Source: Galdieria yellowstonensis (Eukaryota; Rhodophyta; Bangiophyceae; Galdieriales; Galdieriaceae). Taken from it: 64,000 nucleotides of DNA. This document shows, piece by piece, positions 1-11,767 of the stretch; positions within the stretch are counted from its first letter, which is position 1; each line of letters opens with the position of its first letter. The notes below the pieces were generated by a model. The model was not told the origin of the DNA and searched no databases. It saw only the letters and a list, made by a program, of their open reading frames with translations. The stretch spans positions 85,273 to 149,272 of the forward strand of contig JANCYU010000069.1 of assembly GCA_026122205.1 (NCBI GenBank), given 5' to 3'. The position numbers and the translations under genes are program-made.

Positions 1-2644
1 GTGAAGAAGGAGTCTGCACAAATAAGAGACTTGTTTAAAGAAGGAGATACTGCTTTTCGAAGAAGAAATGTAGCAAAACTGTTATTTTTCCATATGCAAG
101 GTTATCCTACTGAATTTGGTCAACTCGAGTGTTTGAAACTTTGTATTTCACCCAAATATAAGGATAAGAGAGTGGGTTATTTGGGACTTGGGGTACTACT
201 CGACGAAAATCAAGAAGTTTTAACTTTGGTCACCAACTGTCTGGTGCAAGATTTGCAGAGTAATATTCCTCTGGTTGCCGGTCTTGCACTTACAGCGGTT
301 GGAAATGTTGCCTCTGCAGAGCTCATCAAGGATGTGTTTCCTTTGATTGAAAAACATTTACAGGGAAGGGATCCCTACCTCAGGAAAAAGGCCTTGTTGG
401 CCTCTGTTCGTATTTGCAGAAAGGTACCAGAATACAACAACTTGTTGGTAGATTACATGACGCAAACCTTGGGAGAACGCTCAGAAGAAGTTGTTTTGAC
501 TGGCTTAGCTTTGGCACTGGAACTTGCCCGCACGAGTCCTGAATACATCGAACCATTACGCAGCAAAGTTATTCCACCTTGTGTGAATCTTTTAAAGGAA
601 TTGTTATCTCCTTCGTTTGATCCTGAATTGTCCATATCTGGCATAACAGATCCCTTTTTACAAGTTAGTAGTATTTGATCATGTGTTTTCTCGGAGTTAA
701 ACTTGTGTTAGGTGAAGCTTCTTCAAGTGTTAAGTGCCTATGGAAGTGGAAGTAAAGAGGCTTCCAACAGTTGTGCTGACGTACTCATTAAGATATTATC
801 GAATACGGACTCTTCTTCCAATGCCGGATTGGCAGTTATTTATGAATGTGTTCGAACAGTTATTTCCATTCGTGAATTGCCTGGCACTTTACGTTCTTTG
901 GCAGTAGAAACATTAGGAGGTCGTTTGTTGAATGAAGCAAAGGATAACAATGCTCGATATGTCTCCCTTCAGTGTCTTCTTAGTGTGGTGGAAGAGAAAA
1001 AGGAGCAAGTCAAACGATACCAAGATACTATTCTCGAGTGTTTAAGTGATCCGGATATTTCTATTCGTCGACGAGCGTTGGATTTGGTCTATGCTTTAAC
1101 CGATTCTTCCAATATCACTCAGCTTTCGCGATGTCTCCTCGAATTCTTAACCAATTGCGAAGATGAACTCAAGCCAAGTGTTGCTCGCAAGTTGTCGGAT
1201 ATGGCTGATCGGTAAGGATGATCTTATTCCAATGATGACTTTTAGTATATGAAATGAATTTTTTTATTGTCTAGTTATGCTCCCGATATCGAATGGCACG
1301 TGGATGTTATGTCTCGTACTTTGAGTCTTACCGATGTTTTAATGCCCGAGTCCTTAATAAGTCTATTTGTTGCTCTCATTTCCGCAAAAGAGTCTGTTCA
1401 AGTTTATGCGTCGAAAGTGCTCTTTGAGTTGGGATTGCAGCCGTATTCCAACGTCCACAGTTTTGATCGATTGGATCCTTCTCTTTATGAATTGAAACCT
1501 GCTTTAGAAATGGTTTCTATTTGGGTGATTGGTGAATATGGATACAAATGGATGACGAATCAAGAGTCTTCTTCCCTATCTGCGGTGGAAGTTATCAACA
1601 GTTTGCATACCATTCTCGAGTTATCCATGAGAAATAGTTATCAAGGCAAAAAGAAACAAGTGTTATTGGGAGGTTCCGTACATTCTTCATCTTGTTTGTT
1701 GAGAGAAGTGGCTCTCAGCTGTCTTGCCAAATTGTATATGCGAGTGTCCTTACCTCGAGAAACGCAAGAGTTGATTCTGAATACTTTGCGTACATACCAA
1801 ACAAGTATCGATTTGGAGGTGCAACAAAGAGCATGTGAATATTTCCAACTGTTGGATGAACGATGGATGACATTTTCGAAGCAAGTGATGGCTCCTCTTC
1901 CGCCTATTGATTATCATTCCTTGAGAAAGAAGCACTTGATTGGCTCAGATACTGCTCCCTTTGCCAATCCACGCAAGGAACTATCGGAGAGTTTGGTTTC
2001 TTTATTATTGGATGAGGAGAAGGAAGAGGAACAAGAACCTCATGAACCACCAACTATTTTATTGGAGGATTGGCAGACAGATCCCCTTGGATCTTCTTCC
2101 GCAAACCAAGCGGATGATTTGAATAGTCTACTGTTTTCTTCCCACCACCACCACAGCAACAACAACAACAATAATAATAATCATCCACAAGGAAAAATAT
2201 CAGCTGCTTCCAAGGATGCCATCGTAAAGACGCTCGATTGTGGAGAATATTTGAAAGCAGATTTGTATTTCTTACAGGTACCGAATCCCAAGGACGCTAC
2301 TTGCAAGGTGGAATTTCATTTTACTAGTGTTGTATCTTTGACCAATTTTCGGTTTCAAGTTGCCGTACCCAAGGTAAGTAGGAAGACACACAAATGTTTG
2401 TTTGAATATTCCTGGATGGATAAACGCTTCATAGTATATGAAAGTGGAATTGCATCCTGCCAGCAGTAGTAGTTTGCAACCAGGAGGAGAAATTGTCCAA
2501 CTAGTTGTATTATCTTCTTCCACTCCAGATAAGCCTTGGCAATTCAAGTATAGAATAAGTTTTCATCTATCCGAATCGACAGCAACCGATCCTTCCATCA
2601 CTTTGGAAGGCATTTTTCGCGATTTTCCTGGCAGACAACCATAA
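1..2644 (+). CDS. AP1G1: AP-1 complex gamma-adaptin, 5' partial
   Basis: This is the large gamma subunit of the AP-1 clathrin adaptor, which sorts cargo at the trans-Golgi and endosomes. Exons are 1-663, 712-1211, 1275-2373 and 2435-2644; the introns (664-711, 1212-1274, 2374-2434) are GT-AG and keep the frame. The reading frame is already open at base 1 (KKESAQIRDLF...YRRRNVAKLL-like trunk start), so the first residues lie outside the window. Family landmarks are GYPTEFGQLECLKL, DKRVGYLGLG and DPYLRKKALLASVRICRKVPE in the HEAT-repeat trunk, GISDPFLQ-like ITDPFLQ at exon 1/2, and YAPDIEWHVDVM at exon 3. An acidic hinge (about 2010-2060) and a His/Asn tract (2141-2185) precede the C-terminal ear, which ends FRDFPGRQP. 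The product is full length at its 3' end. It converges on the HYOU1-like gene with only 8 bp between stop codons. Confidence 0.93.
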
Positions 2645-2652
2645 AGTGTCTC

Positions 2653-5306
2653 TTATAATTCATCGTGAGCAGTTGTCGTTGCATTGGACGAGTTCTCTTT
2701 TTCTCCAATAGTCGTCGTCGTCGTCGTAGTGGTTTTGGTACGATAAAGTTTGGCAATTTCATTCCATATCGTTTGGGTTGCTGCATTGCATTGTTCGATG
2801 TCAACGAGTTGGATACGCGAGTCGTCAAAAGGTTCCTTTTCCGTGTATTCTTTCCATCGATGGTTGAGCCACGTTTCCCATCGATCCACCAACGACTGCA
2901 ATGGAACCACCGTGGAAGAAGATGTGAGGTTTCTTTCTTCTTGCACAGCTAGTTGTTTGGCAAGAATCAATGTACTATTGAGTTGTTCTATGGCCTTTTG
3001 TATTTGTTGGTTGGCTTCCACCCGTTTCTGAATAGGGAGAATCCGCTCTTCCAACGCTTGTTCTTTTTGTCTCATGAGACCCGTTGGATTGTCTTTTGTG
3101 AGTGTTGTAAAAGGATGACGACTGGTCGATTGTTCCACTACCCAATCTTCCAATGCGTCCAAATATTCCAACAGTTTCTATTCACACACCCATAAGCATT
3201 GGAATACATAACCCACAAAAAAAAACAGTGTGACCATCCATTTACTTGCCTTGATTTCTGTTTCCGATGCATAAACATTCCATTCATGACTTGGATTGCG
3301 GAGTCGTTGACGATACAACAAGATACGAGACTCCAATTCATTGCACTTGTCGGAATATTGTCGTACCATCACATCTTTTTCTTGTCTTTCTTCCAATTGC
3401 GATTGCAAGGAATCCAACGAAGAAGAACGATTGCGATGAGGAATCCACAACCATGGAGAATGATCCTCTAATAGGACAGCTTGCAATGGCTTTCTACGTT
3501 GTTCCTTGACTGAAGAATTGGTACATATCCATTCCAATTCAGGTGGAGAAAGAAAACCTTGCAAATTCATTCCAATTTCTATTCGCACCAAACTAGAGTC
3601 ACAACCACCATGATGATGATGGTTGTCTTCTTCCTCCTTATCCAATGCCACATGAAAAGTTGCATTTCCCAACCACGGATACCAAGAATGGTTGGTCATC
3701 GTCGCATCTTTTCTATTTTCTAACAACGATGCCAGGGAAGCATTTCGAAATGCGTACAAATGAATGTGCAAGTCGGTCGTTGGATGGGAAAGCACAACTT
3801 GTTGGGTGATTGGCAAACTATCTCCTACATGAAACAAGGAAGCATTCCATAAGAGACTCGAGTTGGTTCCTCGTATTTGCATCCACACATCGAATGTTTG
3901 CCATTCTTCTATTTCTAATGTGGAAGACCGCATTTTTAAACTCGCTGCAAAATAGGTTGCTCCATATGCTGCTGCCTAGACATACATACACATAAACAAC
4001 ATGCTACAATACAACAACAACAACAATAATAGCAATACAACATTGCTTACCTCATCTGCATGAATATTCCTATTCAATGGAAACGAGGATTGTTTCAATG
4101 CATCTTGTATCAGAGGAATTCGAGTTGTACCTCCAAAAGGAACAATTGCATCTACTTTTGATAGATGAGCAAGTAGGAGAGAATGATGGATCAAACGATG
4201 CAATGCATCCCGATAAGAAGAAAACATCGACTCGATTTCATGTCGATAGATAGGAATTTGGATATCCATCGAGTCGAAGATATTATCTATATTTGCCACC
4301 GTTTCCTGATTGACCGACAATATTTCCTTGATTCTTTTGGCTTCTTGAAGCAATCGAATGCGACTTTTTTCCGACATGTTGTACTTTTTCTCGTCCTTTT
4401 CTTCTCTGCTTGCGATGGCTTTGTGGAATATCCAATCGGCTATGCTTTCGTCCATATATTGTCCACCGACGCTCTTATCCCACACATGACTATGCACTTT
4501 GAAATGATAGCGACTCGTTCTATTCTTTCCACTATCGCTATAGTTGCTACTATTCTTCCCATTGTTTCGAGCAATGGAAACAATCGTAGCTGTGGCACTC
4601 GTCGCTCCCATATCGATCAATAATATTGTCCTCTGTAACGAGGATACCTGCTGTTCTTGTGTTCTACTCATCCACTCCAACATGTAAGAAATAGCATTAG
4701 CTGTATTGCTATGTATCAACGCAACAGAAGAAGCATCCAATAATTCACAAGCAAACAACATATTTCGACGTTGTTCCATATCCATCCAAGCAGGAATGAC
4801 CAAAGCGGTTGTGGTGGCCGATGGAGTGGTATTGGCTATCTTGAAAGCCTGCTTTAAGAATAGAGCAACCATTTGGGCATTATGACTCAATCCTTGACGG
4901 TACAGCAATCCATCTGGTTCTTCCCACCTAGAGAAAAAAAACTATGATTATGGCTTACAACCTAGATAGAGAGATATGAAAATCACCTCTGCAAGTAGTC
5001 TAGTGGATGTACAACAGTCTGATTGGGATACTTGACAGTAGAGGCAACAGCCAAATCACCAAAAACAATGGAACCATCGGGTAGAAAAGAAAGAACACAA
5101 GGAGTTTTCCTTTTCGACTGATCGTTGTGAACGACCGATACACCGGTGCCTGGTTGCAACTTGGCAACTTTTAAATATTCTGAGCCAAGGTCGATTCCTA
5201 GTATACTGGATTGCACTTGTGTACCATGGAATAATAGCAACAAGAATACAAGATAGAATAGAATACGACAAGTTGCAGTAGAAGGAGGAGGAATCGACGT
5301 CGACAT
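2653..5306 (-). CDS. HYOU1: ER-lumenal HSP70 family protein, HYOU1/Grp170/Lhs1 type
   Basis: This is a large ER HSP70 that acts as chaperone and nucleotide-exchange partner of BiP. Exons on the minus strand are 5306-4987, 4927-4051, 3975-3250 and 3177-2653, giving 815 aa. It has an N-terminal signal peptide (hydrophobic core FYLVFLLLLF), then the ATPase start ILGIDLGSEYLKVAKL, the phosphate-2-like loop ILLIDMGATSATATIV, and VPFGGTTRIPLIQDAL near the end of the nucleotide-binding domain. It terminates in the ER-retention signal HDEL. The C-terminal half is rich in charged helices, as in Grp170. Introns 1 and 2 are GT-AG. Intron 3 (3249-3178) uses a GC donor (GCAAGT), and only that splice joins TEIK to KLLEYLDALEDW in frame. 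At 815 aa it is shorter than animal HYOU1 and closer to yeast Lhs1. Its start codon overlaps that of the divergent hydrolase gene. Confidence 0.92.
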
Positions 5307-6972
5307 GGAAAAAAAAAGAACAATTCGGAAAATGGCGCGCGCTGCTGGTTCTTATGAAGCTCGTCGTGAAAGGTCCTCTCTGTTCGCACATAGCCATGGA
5401 CATAAGAAACGTGCTGTTGTGCGCTTTGCTTTTGGGTTTATTGTTTTCACACTGGTATTTATATCCTTTCTATTGGGACACTACACCAAAGTCGGTGGAC
5501 AAGAACCATCCAGGCTCTCAGAAAACAAGGCAGAACAAGAATGGAACAAAGTAAGAGAAGAAAATATTCAAGACACTTGGGAAAATGAGCACCAGCAATT
5601 TTCTACAAAAGGTACTGGAGACTATTCTCAGCCATCCAGTGAGACTTTGCAACAACAACAACAACAACAAGCTGCTCCTCATGATATGATGGCGGGTGCT
5701 GCTTGGGAACCAAAGGAGGATGGGAAGAATGAAACAATTGGAATGGAACAAGATATTATTGTGAAAGTCGAACCGTGGAATGTACATCCGAGCAACACAA
5801 CCTCGTCTCTATTGTCCGAGTCCATTCCTTTGGTGGCGGAAAAGTCTTGGTCTGAAAATAGTAGCAGGGACATTCCTGAAACCAAGTCGACCTATGAGTC
5901 ATTCGATGGGTGGAATATCTCACAAACTCTATTAGAATTGGCAAATTCTTCCAATGTTTCTTCTTCTTATAACTCTCAGAGACCGAATATTTCCTTGATA
6001 TTGGATGACAAGTTGACGATAAAAAAGAACAAAGCATCCGATGATATTGCTGGTTGTTTTGAGATGTGTCGTCAGGCCAAGCACGAAGTATTCTCTGGTG
6101 TTCCAGTGTCTAGTATTGTCCAGTATCCTCGTCTTGGAGGCAATGGCACGCATTCTGTTTTGTTGTTGTTTCATGGATGTGAACATAGTGCGGAAGATTG
6201 GTTTGTGTTACCAGAAGAAGTTTTAGTGGTATGTGAAGCGTTGAGAAGGAACTGGTCTGTTGTTGCATTTTCTTCTTCGGACAGGGCGAGTGGTTGTTGG
6301 GATCTCTTTTATCCAGCACTAGGGAACAGAGATGTGATTCGAGTCTATCAAAGTCTTCAAGAATGGATACGCAAGTATTTTGTTGCTGCAGATAATTTAC
6401 AATTGTATGCATTAGGTGTATCAAGTGGAGGTTCTTTTGTCTCTATTCTTTCCACCTTTCTTCCACATATATCAGCACAAGCTATTTACATGTCGCCTGG
6501 AAGTTTTCTTCCCTTGTCGTCGTCGTCGTCTTCTTCTTGGACGCCACCGCCTACTTGTTTTGTGCACATGTCAAAAGATACCACATTTGGTTCTTTGGAT
6601 AATGTGAAAAAGACTTGTGACCAGTTATCCCAAGTGCCATGTCGTATCGTGTCTTTGGATCCCGTCCCAGTTACTCCTGATTTCTTCCATCGCAAGATTC
6701 CAAATATATCCTTGTCCGAATCTCAACAATTCTTTCAATGGTTGAATAGCAGTGAGTGGTTGGATGCACAAGGATATCTCGTGAAGAATCCGAGAATACT
6801 GGAATATTCTTTGGAATACACGGACAACAATAGAACAGGGGAACAACAACAACCACAAATATGGAAAACATATCAAAAAAGTATAGAAGAAATATTGAAT
6901 CGTGCTTTTGGTGTGCACGAGATGGCAGCAGATGATATAGAAGAGATATTGAATTGGTTACAACAACAATAG
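5305..6972 (+). CDS. Type II membrane protein with alpha/beta-hydrolase-like domain
   Basis: The protein is 555 aa from the ATG at 5305; a second in-frame ATG at 5332 (MARAAGSYEARRE) gives 546 aa and may be the real start. A short basic cytoplasmic tail is followed by one membrane segment (about residues 40-58, FAFGFIVFTLVFISFLLG). Next comes a low-complexity stalk with a CAA-encoded Gln run and many N-x-S/T sites, then a C-terminal domain. That domain shows VLLLFHGCEHSAEDW (oxyanion-side strand and loop), and LYALGVSSGGSFVSIL, which looks like a nucleophile elbow G-x-S-x-G with Ser in the centre. A lumenal or extracytoplasmic esterase/peptidase-like role is inferred; no substrate can be read from the sequence. 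The frame has no intron. It converges on the DCC-protein gene (144 bp gap). Confidence 0.8.
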   Translation: MEKKRTIRKMARAAGSYEARRERSSLFAHSHGHKKRAVVRFAFGFIVFTLVFISFLLGHYTKVGGQEPSRLSENKAEQEWNKVREENIQDTWENEHQQFSTKGTGDYSQPSSETLQQQQQQQAAPHDMMAGAAWEPKEDGKNETIGMEQDIIVKVEPWNVHPSNTTSSLLSESIPLVAEKSWSENSSRDIPETKSTYESFDGWNISQTLLELANSSNVSSSYNSQRPNISLILDDKLTIKKNKASDDIAGCFEMCRQAKHEVFSGVPVSSIVQYPRLGGNGTHSVLLLFHGCEHSAEDWFVLPEEVLVVCEALRRNWSVVAFSSSDRASGCWDLFYPALGNRDVIRVYQSLQEWIRKYFVAADNLQLYALGVSSGGSFVSILSTFLPHISAQAIYMSPGSFLPLSSSSSSSWTPPPTCFVHMSKDTTFGSLDNVKKTCDQLSQVPCRIVSLDPVPVTPDFFHRKIPNISLSESQQFFQWLNSSEWLDAQGYLVKNPRILEYSLEYTDNNRTGEQQQPQIWKTYQKSIEEILNRAFGVHEMAADDIEEILNWLQQQ

Positions 6973-7116
6973 TGATAGTCAATAAAGCTTATAATTATTA
7001 TTCTTTTATCAACCAACTATGAAGGAATCACAACTGTGAACATCATGTTGTCACTCGTTGTCTCCTTCATTCTTCCAAAACAGAGATATCTGATATACAA
7101 CAAAACAATATATCCA

Positions 7117-7906
7117 TCAAAGGAACCGATGTTCCCATCCAGGTTCCATCAGACGACAAACATCGGTCTCTCCAAATATTTGACGTCGATATTTGGATAT
7201 AATTTCTGTATATACCCAATCTCTCAACCACCTCGGAAATCCCACTCTGGTTGCAACTGCCAAAACACGAAGGGTCTGATTGTCCAACAACTCTGCAATT
7301 CGTAGTACGGCATCGGATTTCAGAAGCATTCGACCTTTTTCAATGAGAACCCTACCATAACGTTAGTTACTCTGTCTCTTTGTATTCTCACAACCACAAT
7401 AGTTACTTACAGCGACGAAAGGTCTGTGGGTCCGTGATACTTTTTCAACAACGCCAATCCAACAGGACTTTGTAACGCTGCAAACTACACAAGTATGAGT
7501 GAAAAATATCTTCTATATGCTTGCCAACGGTTTCTCCTACCTTGAATATGCCTTGTCGGTCGTGGTCGAGGACAAAGTTTACAGATCCGTTACACAAGTT
7601 ACACTCTCCATCGAATAAAATGACGCTATCTTCCACACGATAACCCTTTTCTGCTAAAAATTCATCGACTGAATTCTCATTGGGCGACCCACTTGAAGTA
7701 GGTACTTTCTTCAAGTTGCTTCTTTCCGTGGCTATTGTACAATGCATTGGGTGCCTCAAATACGGGTATTTAGGAGCCCATCGAAAGTTGTGCGAGGTTG
7801 TGCCAACTCTTTTATGAGAAAAGGCTATTCTATGGATAGCTACTGTTTTGCGCAACAACGCCGGAGGTACGCTCACCGTCACAAACCCCGACATCTTCCA
7901 ACGCAT
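7117..7906 (-). CDS. DCC-family thiol-disulfide oxidoreductase-like protein
   Basis: Exons are 7906-7541, 7484-7411 and 7351-7117 (introns 7540-7485 and 7410-7352, GT-AG). The diagnostic DCC signature is VILFDGECNLCNGSVNFVLDHDR, with the CxxC pair in the first strand-turn, followed across the splice by FAALQSPVG. The C-terminal YRRQIFGETDVCRLMEPG matches the usual YRWFGRxDxCRLP end. The first ~75 residues are basic and unconserved, and contain RKTVAIHRIAFSHKR, so an organelle transit peptide is likely. The ATG at 7906 was chosen because the frame upstream of it overlaps the end of the diflavin reductase gene; 7894 is an alternative. DCC proteins are thioredoxin-fold-like and mostly uncharacterised, so the redox role is inferred from family. 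Confidence 0.85.
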
Positions 7907-8033
7907 CACCACACCACACCACACTACGGCCAATAATACTCTCTCCCACGAAAACCGCCGCCTAAAACCCAAAATATCTCTCTTGGGGGGACAACATGAG
8001 GGGGCGATAATTCCCCTCGATTTCTTTCTCCCT

Positions 8034-9874
8034 TTACGACCAACATTCCACTTGAAATCTACCCAACGCTTCCATTTTCTGTACATACTTGGGGGATTCT
8101 ATTTCATCACCTAGGATATCTTGCAGAGTTTGACGAATATCTTGGGGCATTTGTTTGGCAGAACCTGCAACCAACACAACTCCATCGTCATGTTTTATCC
8201 ATTCTGTGATCTTCTTTGCTTGTTCTCGTATTCTGTGTTGAACATATACTTTCTGAATGCCGTCTCTGGAAAATGCGGTGTACAACTCGGAAAGAATATT
8301 GGCGCGCTTCAACGCTTCCCACTCTTCCTTGTACAGAAAATCTTGGTGCTCATACCGACAACCAAAGAATAGCATTCGAAGAGGCTTCTCCTCTTGGCCA
8401 TTTTGGGATTGCGTAGATGCAAAACATTCCCATAAATAGGAACGAAAAGGAGAGACACCTGTGCCTGGTCCTATCATGATCAAAGGCCTAGGATCTGTCA
8501 CTTTTGGAAACTTTAAGCTTCCCTCCTTGATGAATACAGGAATGATATCACCACAACTGCTTCTCTTTAAGAAGGAACTACACAATCCTTGGCGCAAAAA
8601 ACCAAAACAATCTTGATACTTTACAATGGATACACAAACCTCGAGTCTATCGGAATGATAAGTAGGAGATGATGCTATGGAAAAGGGACGAGGTCTCAAG
8701 GGAGGCAAAAATTGCATCAAATCTTCCACACAAGGACGAGCGCTAGGAAAATCTCGTAAACACATGAGGATATTATGTCGTTCTATAGTAACATACTGAT
8801 GAAAGTCGTCTGACCCTTGAGGAGAGGCAAAATGCAACAACTTATCTCGTTCTTCCGGGTCTGTCGCGAACTTTGCTAGTTTTCTAAAAAACGTTCTTCT
8901 AGGCAAGGCATACAAATCAAACTGAGAGGCAACCAAAGATGCCAATGTGCAAGGACAATTCACATTCAAAGCAGGCGCAATGTCATTCCGTCTTTCCACC
9001 TCAAGTACTCGGTTTGGATCGTATCCCATACACTGGAGGAATTTTTCCGTTTCTAATTTCGAGTTCTTAGGATAAATATAAACGACATCTCCTGGTTTGT
9101 AGGTGATAGATGTACTTGGAATACTCAAGGATATTTGTCGAACTTCATGCTCGCAATCTGCTGCAACCAACAACTCATTCGATAGGACTTTTGCCTCCCA
9201 AAAGGACTGCTGATGAACTGCACGACATTCCCCTGCAACCCATTTATCTATAGGCTTGTCTTTGACTGGTTTCCAATGATCATTAGATTCTATGACACGA
9301 TAGTACAAGGTACTCGAGGTTGTATTGTGGGAAGGCGACAGTTCCAGCTTCAACTTTTTCGTCAACTGATTGAGCCAGTCCTCCAAAGCACCTTCCAAGC
9401 CACTCTGTTCTTGTTCATCTCCTAATTTCACAGGCAACACAGCAATTGCTCCCAAGTCGACTAGTCTTTTATCCAGCTTTCTTGCTGCTGCGTTGAATTT
9501 TACATAGGAAGAGTCACCCAAACCAAACACGGCATATTGGACTTGAGACAGTGAATTGGTAGGCAAGTCTTTGCGTAATAGGAAACGCCAAAACTTTCTC
9601 ATATCTAAAACATATATATGTGTGTGTGTGAGAAGAACATCCAGAACACTGTGGCAAGTATACCTTGTGGCACCTCACCGTCTCCGGTAGTGGACACGAT
9701 GAACAGTACCAAATCTTCCGATGGTAGTTGTGTATAATCATATTCCGATATTTCTACAACTTTTAAACTTGTGACATATTTTGCAAAATGTTCGGCAGCC
9801 AACTGTGCCAATTCTGCTGCAGTGCCTGTTTCGGTGGCATACAGCAATCGCATTCCGCGCCCGTCCAAAGTCAT
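8034..9874 (-). CDS. NDOR1: NADPH-dependent diflavin oxidoreductase (NDOR1/Tah18/ATR3 type)
   Basis: This protein passes electrons from NADPH via FAD and FMN. In known systems its partner is the cytosolic Fe-S assembly protein Dre2/CIAPIN1. Exons are 9874-9664 and 9604-8034, with a 59-bp GT-AG intron that joins EVPQ to DMRKFWRFLL, giving 593 aa. The N-terminal flavodoxin domain has YATETGTAAELA and the FGLGDSSY loop. The FAD-binding domain has VVYIYPKNS and RPFSIASSP. The NADPH domain has MIGPGTGVSPFRSYLW and MLFFGCRYEHQDFLY. The C-terminus FQVECWS fits the aromatic end of the family. No transmembrane anchor is seen, so this is the soluble diflavin type rather than cytochrome P450 reductase. 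There is a second possible start at 9853. Confidence 0.93.
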
Positions 9875-11196
9875 TCAACACAGAAAATATTTACTTTGAC
9901 AACCAAACCCACGGAAGAGGCTTTTCTTTAGGACAACAATTCTAGAATATATTTGGTTGGAAAGCTACATAGTAGTGCTCTGGATAATAAATATGATGAA
10001 TAGTTGGGTTTTCCAAGTCGCTTTAAACTACACGGAGAAGCACAACTCGATGATGCGATAAATGACAATATTATTGTGCTGCTGCTTGTTGTTACAAATT
10101 GAGTTGGTTTCAATCGTCTGCATTTGAAGAAATACAAATGGAGCACTTGCGCACCAAAAATAGAGATGGAGAGACAGATCTCAACCCTAATAACCAATGA
10201 CTGCAGGCTCTTTACAATAAAATACGCAATCCATACTTTAGCGCTATCCAAATTCTTGCTCCACATACGTTAGACAACTAGCACATGTCTCGCGTGAAAA
10301 CTTTGTCGTCTCCAATAAACCTGCAGCCAAGTACGGATTCCAAGCTCTAGTTTGATTGGAATTCTCATTACAGGAAAATAACACAAATTATGGGCACTTG
10401 GTCGAGTTTTGAAATCCACATATGCTTATCTGTAAAATGGAACTCTTTGAATTATTTTTTTGATATGCCCGTACACAAATAGGAAGAAATAGTTTCTACA
10501 ACAGCAGCAATGCGGCATGCATCCACCGGAAATGGAGATGAGTGCAAATCTTCGTGGAACGCCCTGACAAAGGAGATATCGAAACTTTTGTGGTCACTTA
10601 CAAAACAGAGAACTGTTCTTGGTAACTAAATTGGTTCGACACGGAATTTAATTTGCGGATGAAATCCTAGCTATCGTGGACATTGTAAAGTTTTATTAGC
10701 ATTGCAACTCTTTCAAGTTTCTTTCTTGAGTACTTGATACAACTTAAAGACTATAATCAAAAAAAAGTATGCTCTAGAAGAGATACTAACAACACAGAGC
10801 TAAATCATGGGAAAGAGTCAAAACACCAGAATATGTCATCAATAGTCCAACAAGAGGTCACTTGCCAGAAGTATACTCGTCCAATGGAATCGCCACATTG
10901 AAAAGTTCCATAGATAGCCTATTTTTAAAGAGACAGTAACCTTAGCAATTTATTTCTGAATCTATTCTTCAAGGAAACTAGACAATGGAAAAGCTCTTCT
11001 ATGGAAATAATGTAAAATAACTTGTACACAAGGCCATATTCACAAAAATGTGTCTGCAGGAGGCTTTGTTCGTCTTGGGCCTTGTTCGATTGTCTTTGGT
11101 GCAATCATTCTTGTGTTTGCACGTGACTATTCGTCCAGAATAACGTTGGCTTTACTTTAGCAAGCACTCTTCTTTGGAACCGGGGGCAGTTATATC
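9875..11196. other. Gene-poor interval, 1.3 kb
   Basis: No coding region is supported here. An open frame at 9928-10266 on the minus strand shows no recognisable motif and unusual composition. The stretch must contain the promoters of the diflavin reductase (leftward) and the DUF202 gene (rightward). Confidence 0.5.
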
Positions 11197-11632
11197 ATGT
11201 TATGGAAGTCTTTACTGGAATATATACCTTCCAAGGAAGTTTTTATTTCGTTTGTTCGTTACAAGCCTCAACCTAATCGGGGAAATCTTGCAAGAGATTT
11301 ACTTGCAAACGAAAGGTAGTAGGAGGCTTTCCTCCGGGAACAACCTTTAAAGTTGCTTTAGGACTTTTCTTTCGTGGCTTCGTACGGGAATGGCATCTAT
11401 TTCTGTGGGTCTAGCTTTTGGGCGTCTCATTGGAACTACGCTCTCGGAAGTAGTGGGAACCTTGTTTGTATTTCTAGGCCTATTTATTGCGGTATATTGC
11501 TGTATCCGATATTATGTAAATGTGTTTCAGATAGAAGACGACAAGTATACAGCGGACACAGTTGGTCCCTGGATATTGGTTTCCTTGTTGGTTGCTATTG
11601 CGGCCGTATCCTTTGCACTTATATTCGTATAG
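11197..11632 (+). CDS. DUF202 / VTC1-like small membrane protein
   Basis: This is a two-exon gene of 129 aa: exon 1 11197-11315, intron 11316-11361 (GTAGTA...TTTAG, 46 bp), exon 2 11362-11632. Splicing creates the DUF202 signature LLANERTFLSWLRTGMASISVGLAFGRLIG, which is split between the exons and so invisible in unspliced frames. Three hydrophobic segments follow: SISVGLAFGRLIG, EVVGTLFVFLGLFIAVYCCI and GPWILVSLLVAIAAVSFALIFV. This is the layout of VTC1/Nrf1 and bacterial DUF202 proteins. VTC1 works in vacuolar polyphosphate synthesis, but DUF202 alone does not prove that role. The ATG at 11197 is the first in frame and gives a short cytosolic N-terminus. Confidence 0.85.
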
Positions 11633-11767
11633 TTAATTGAATATTTACCTAGTATGAAGACATTTAATTGATATAAAGGGACTAAAATCTATCAAGTTGG
11701 ACACCAAAAGACACTTGTATTTGGCAACCAAGGAGGAGAGAGAAACTATCGTTCGTTGGATTGACCA

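Noticed and set aside
9928..10266. 112-codon minus-strand frame
   Set aside because: No motif, biased composition, no plausible splice partners; treated as chance.
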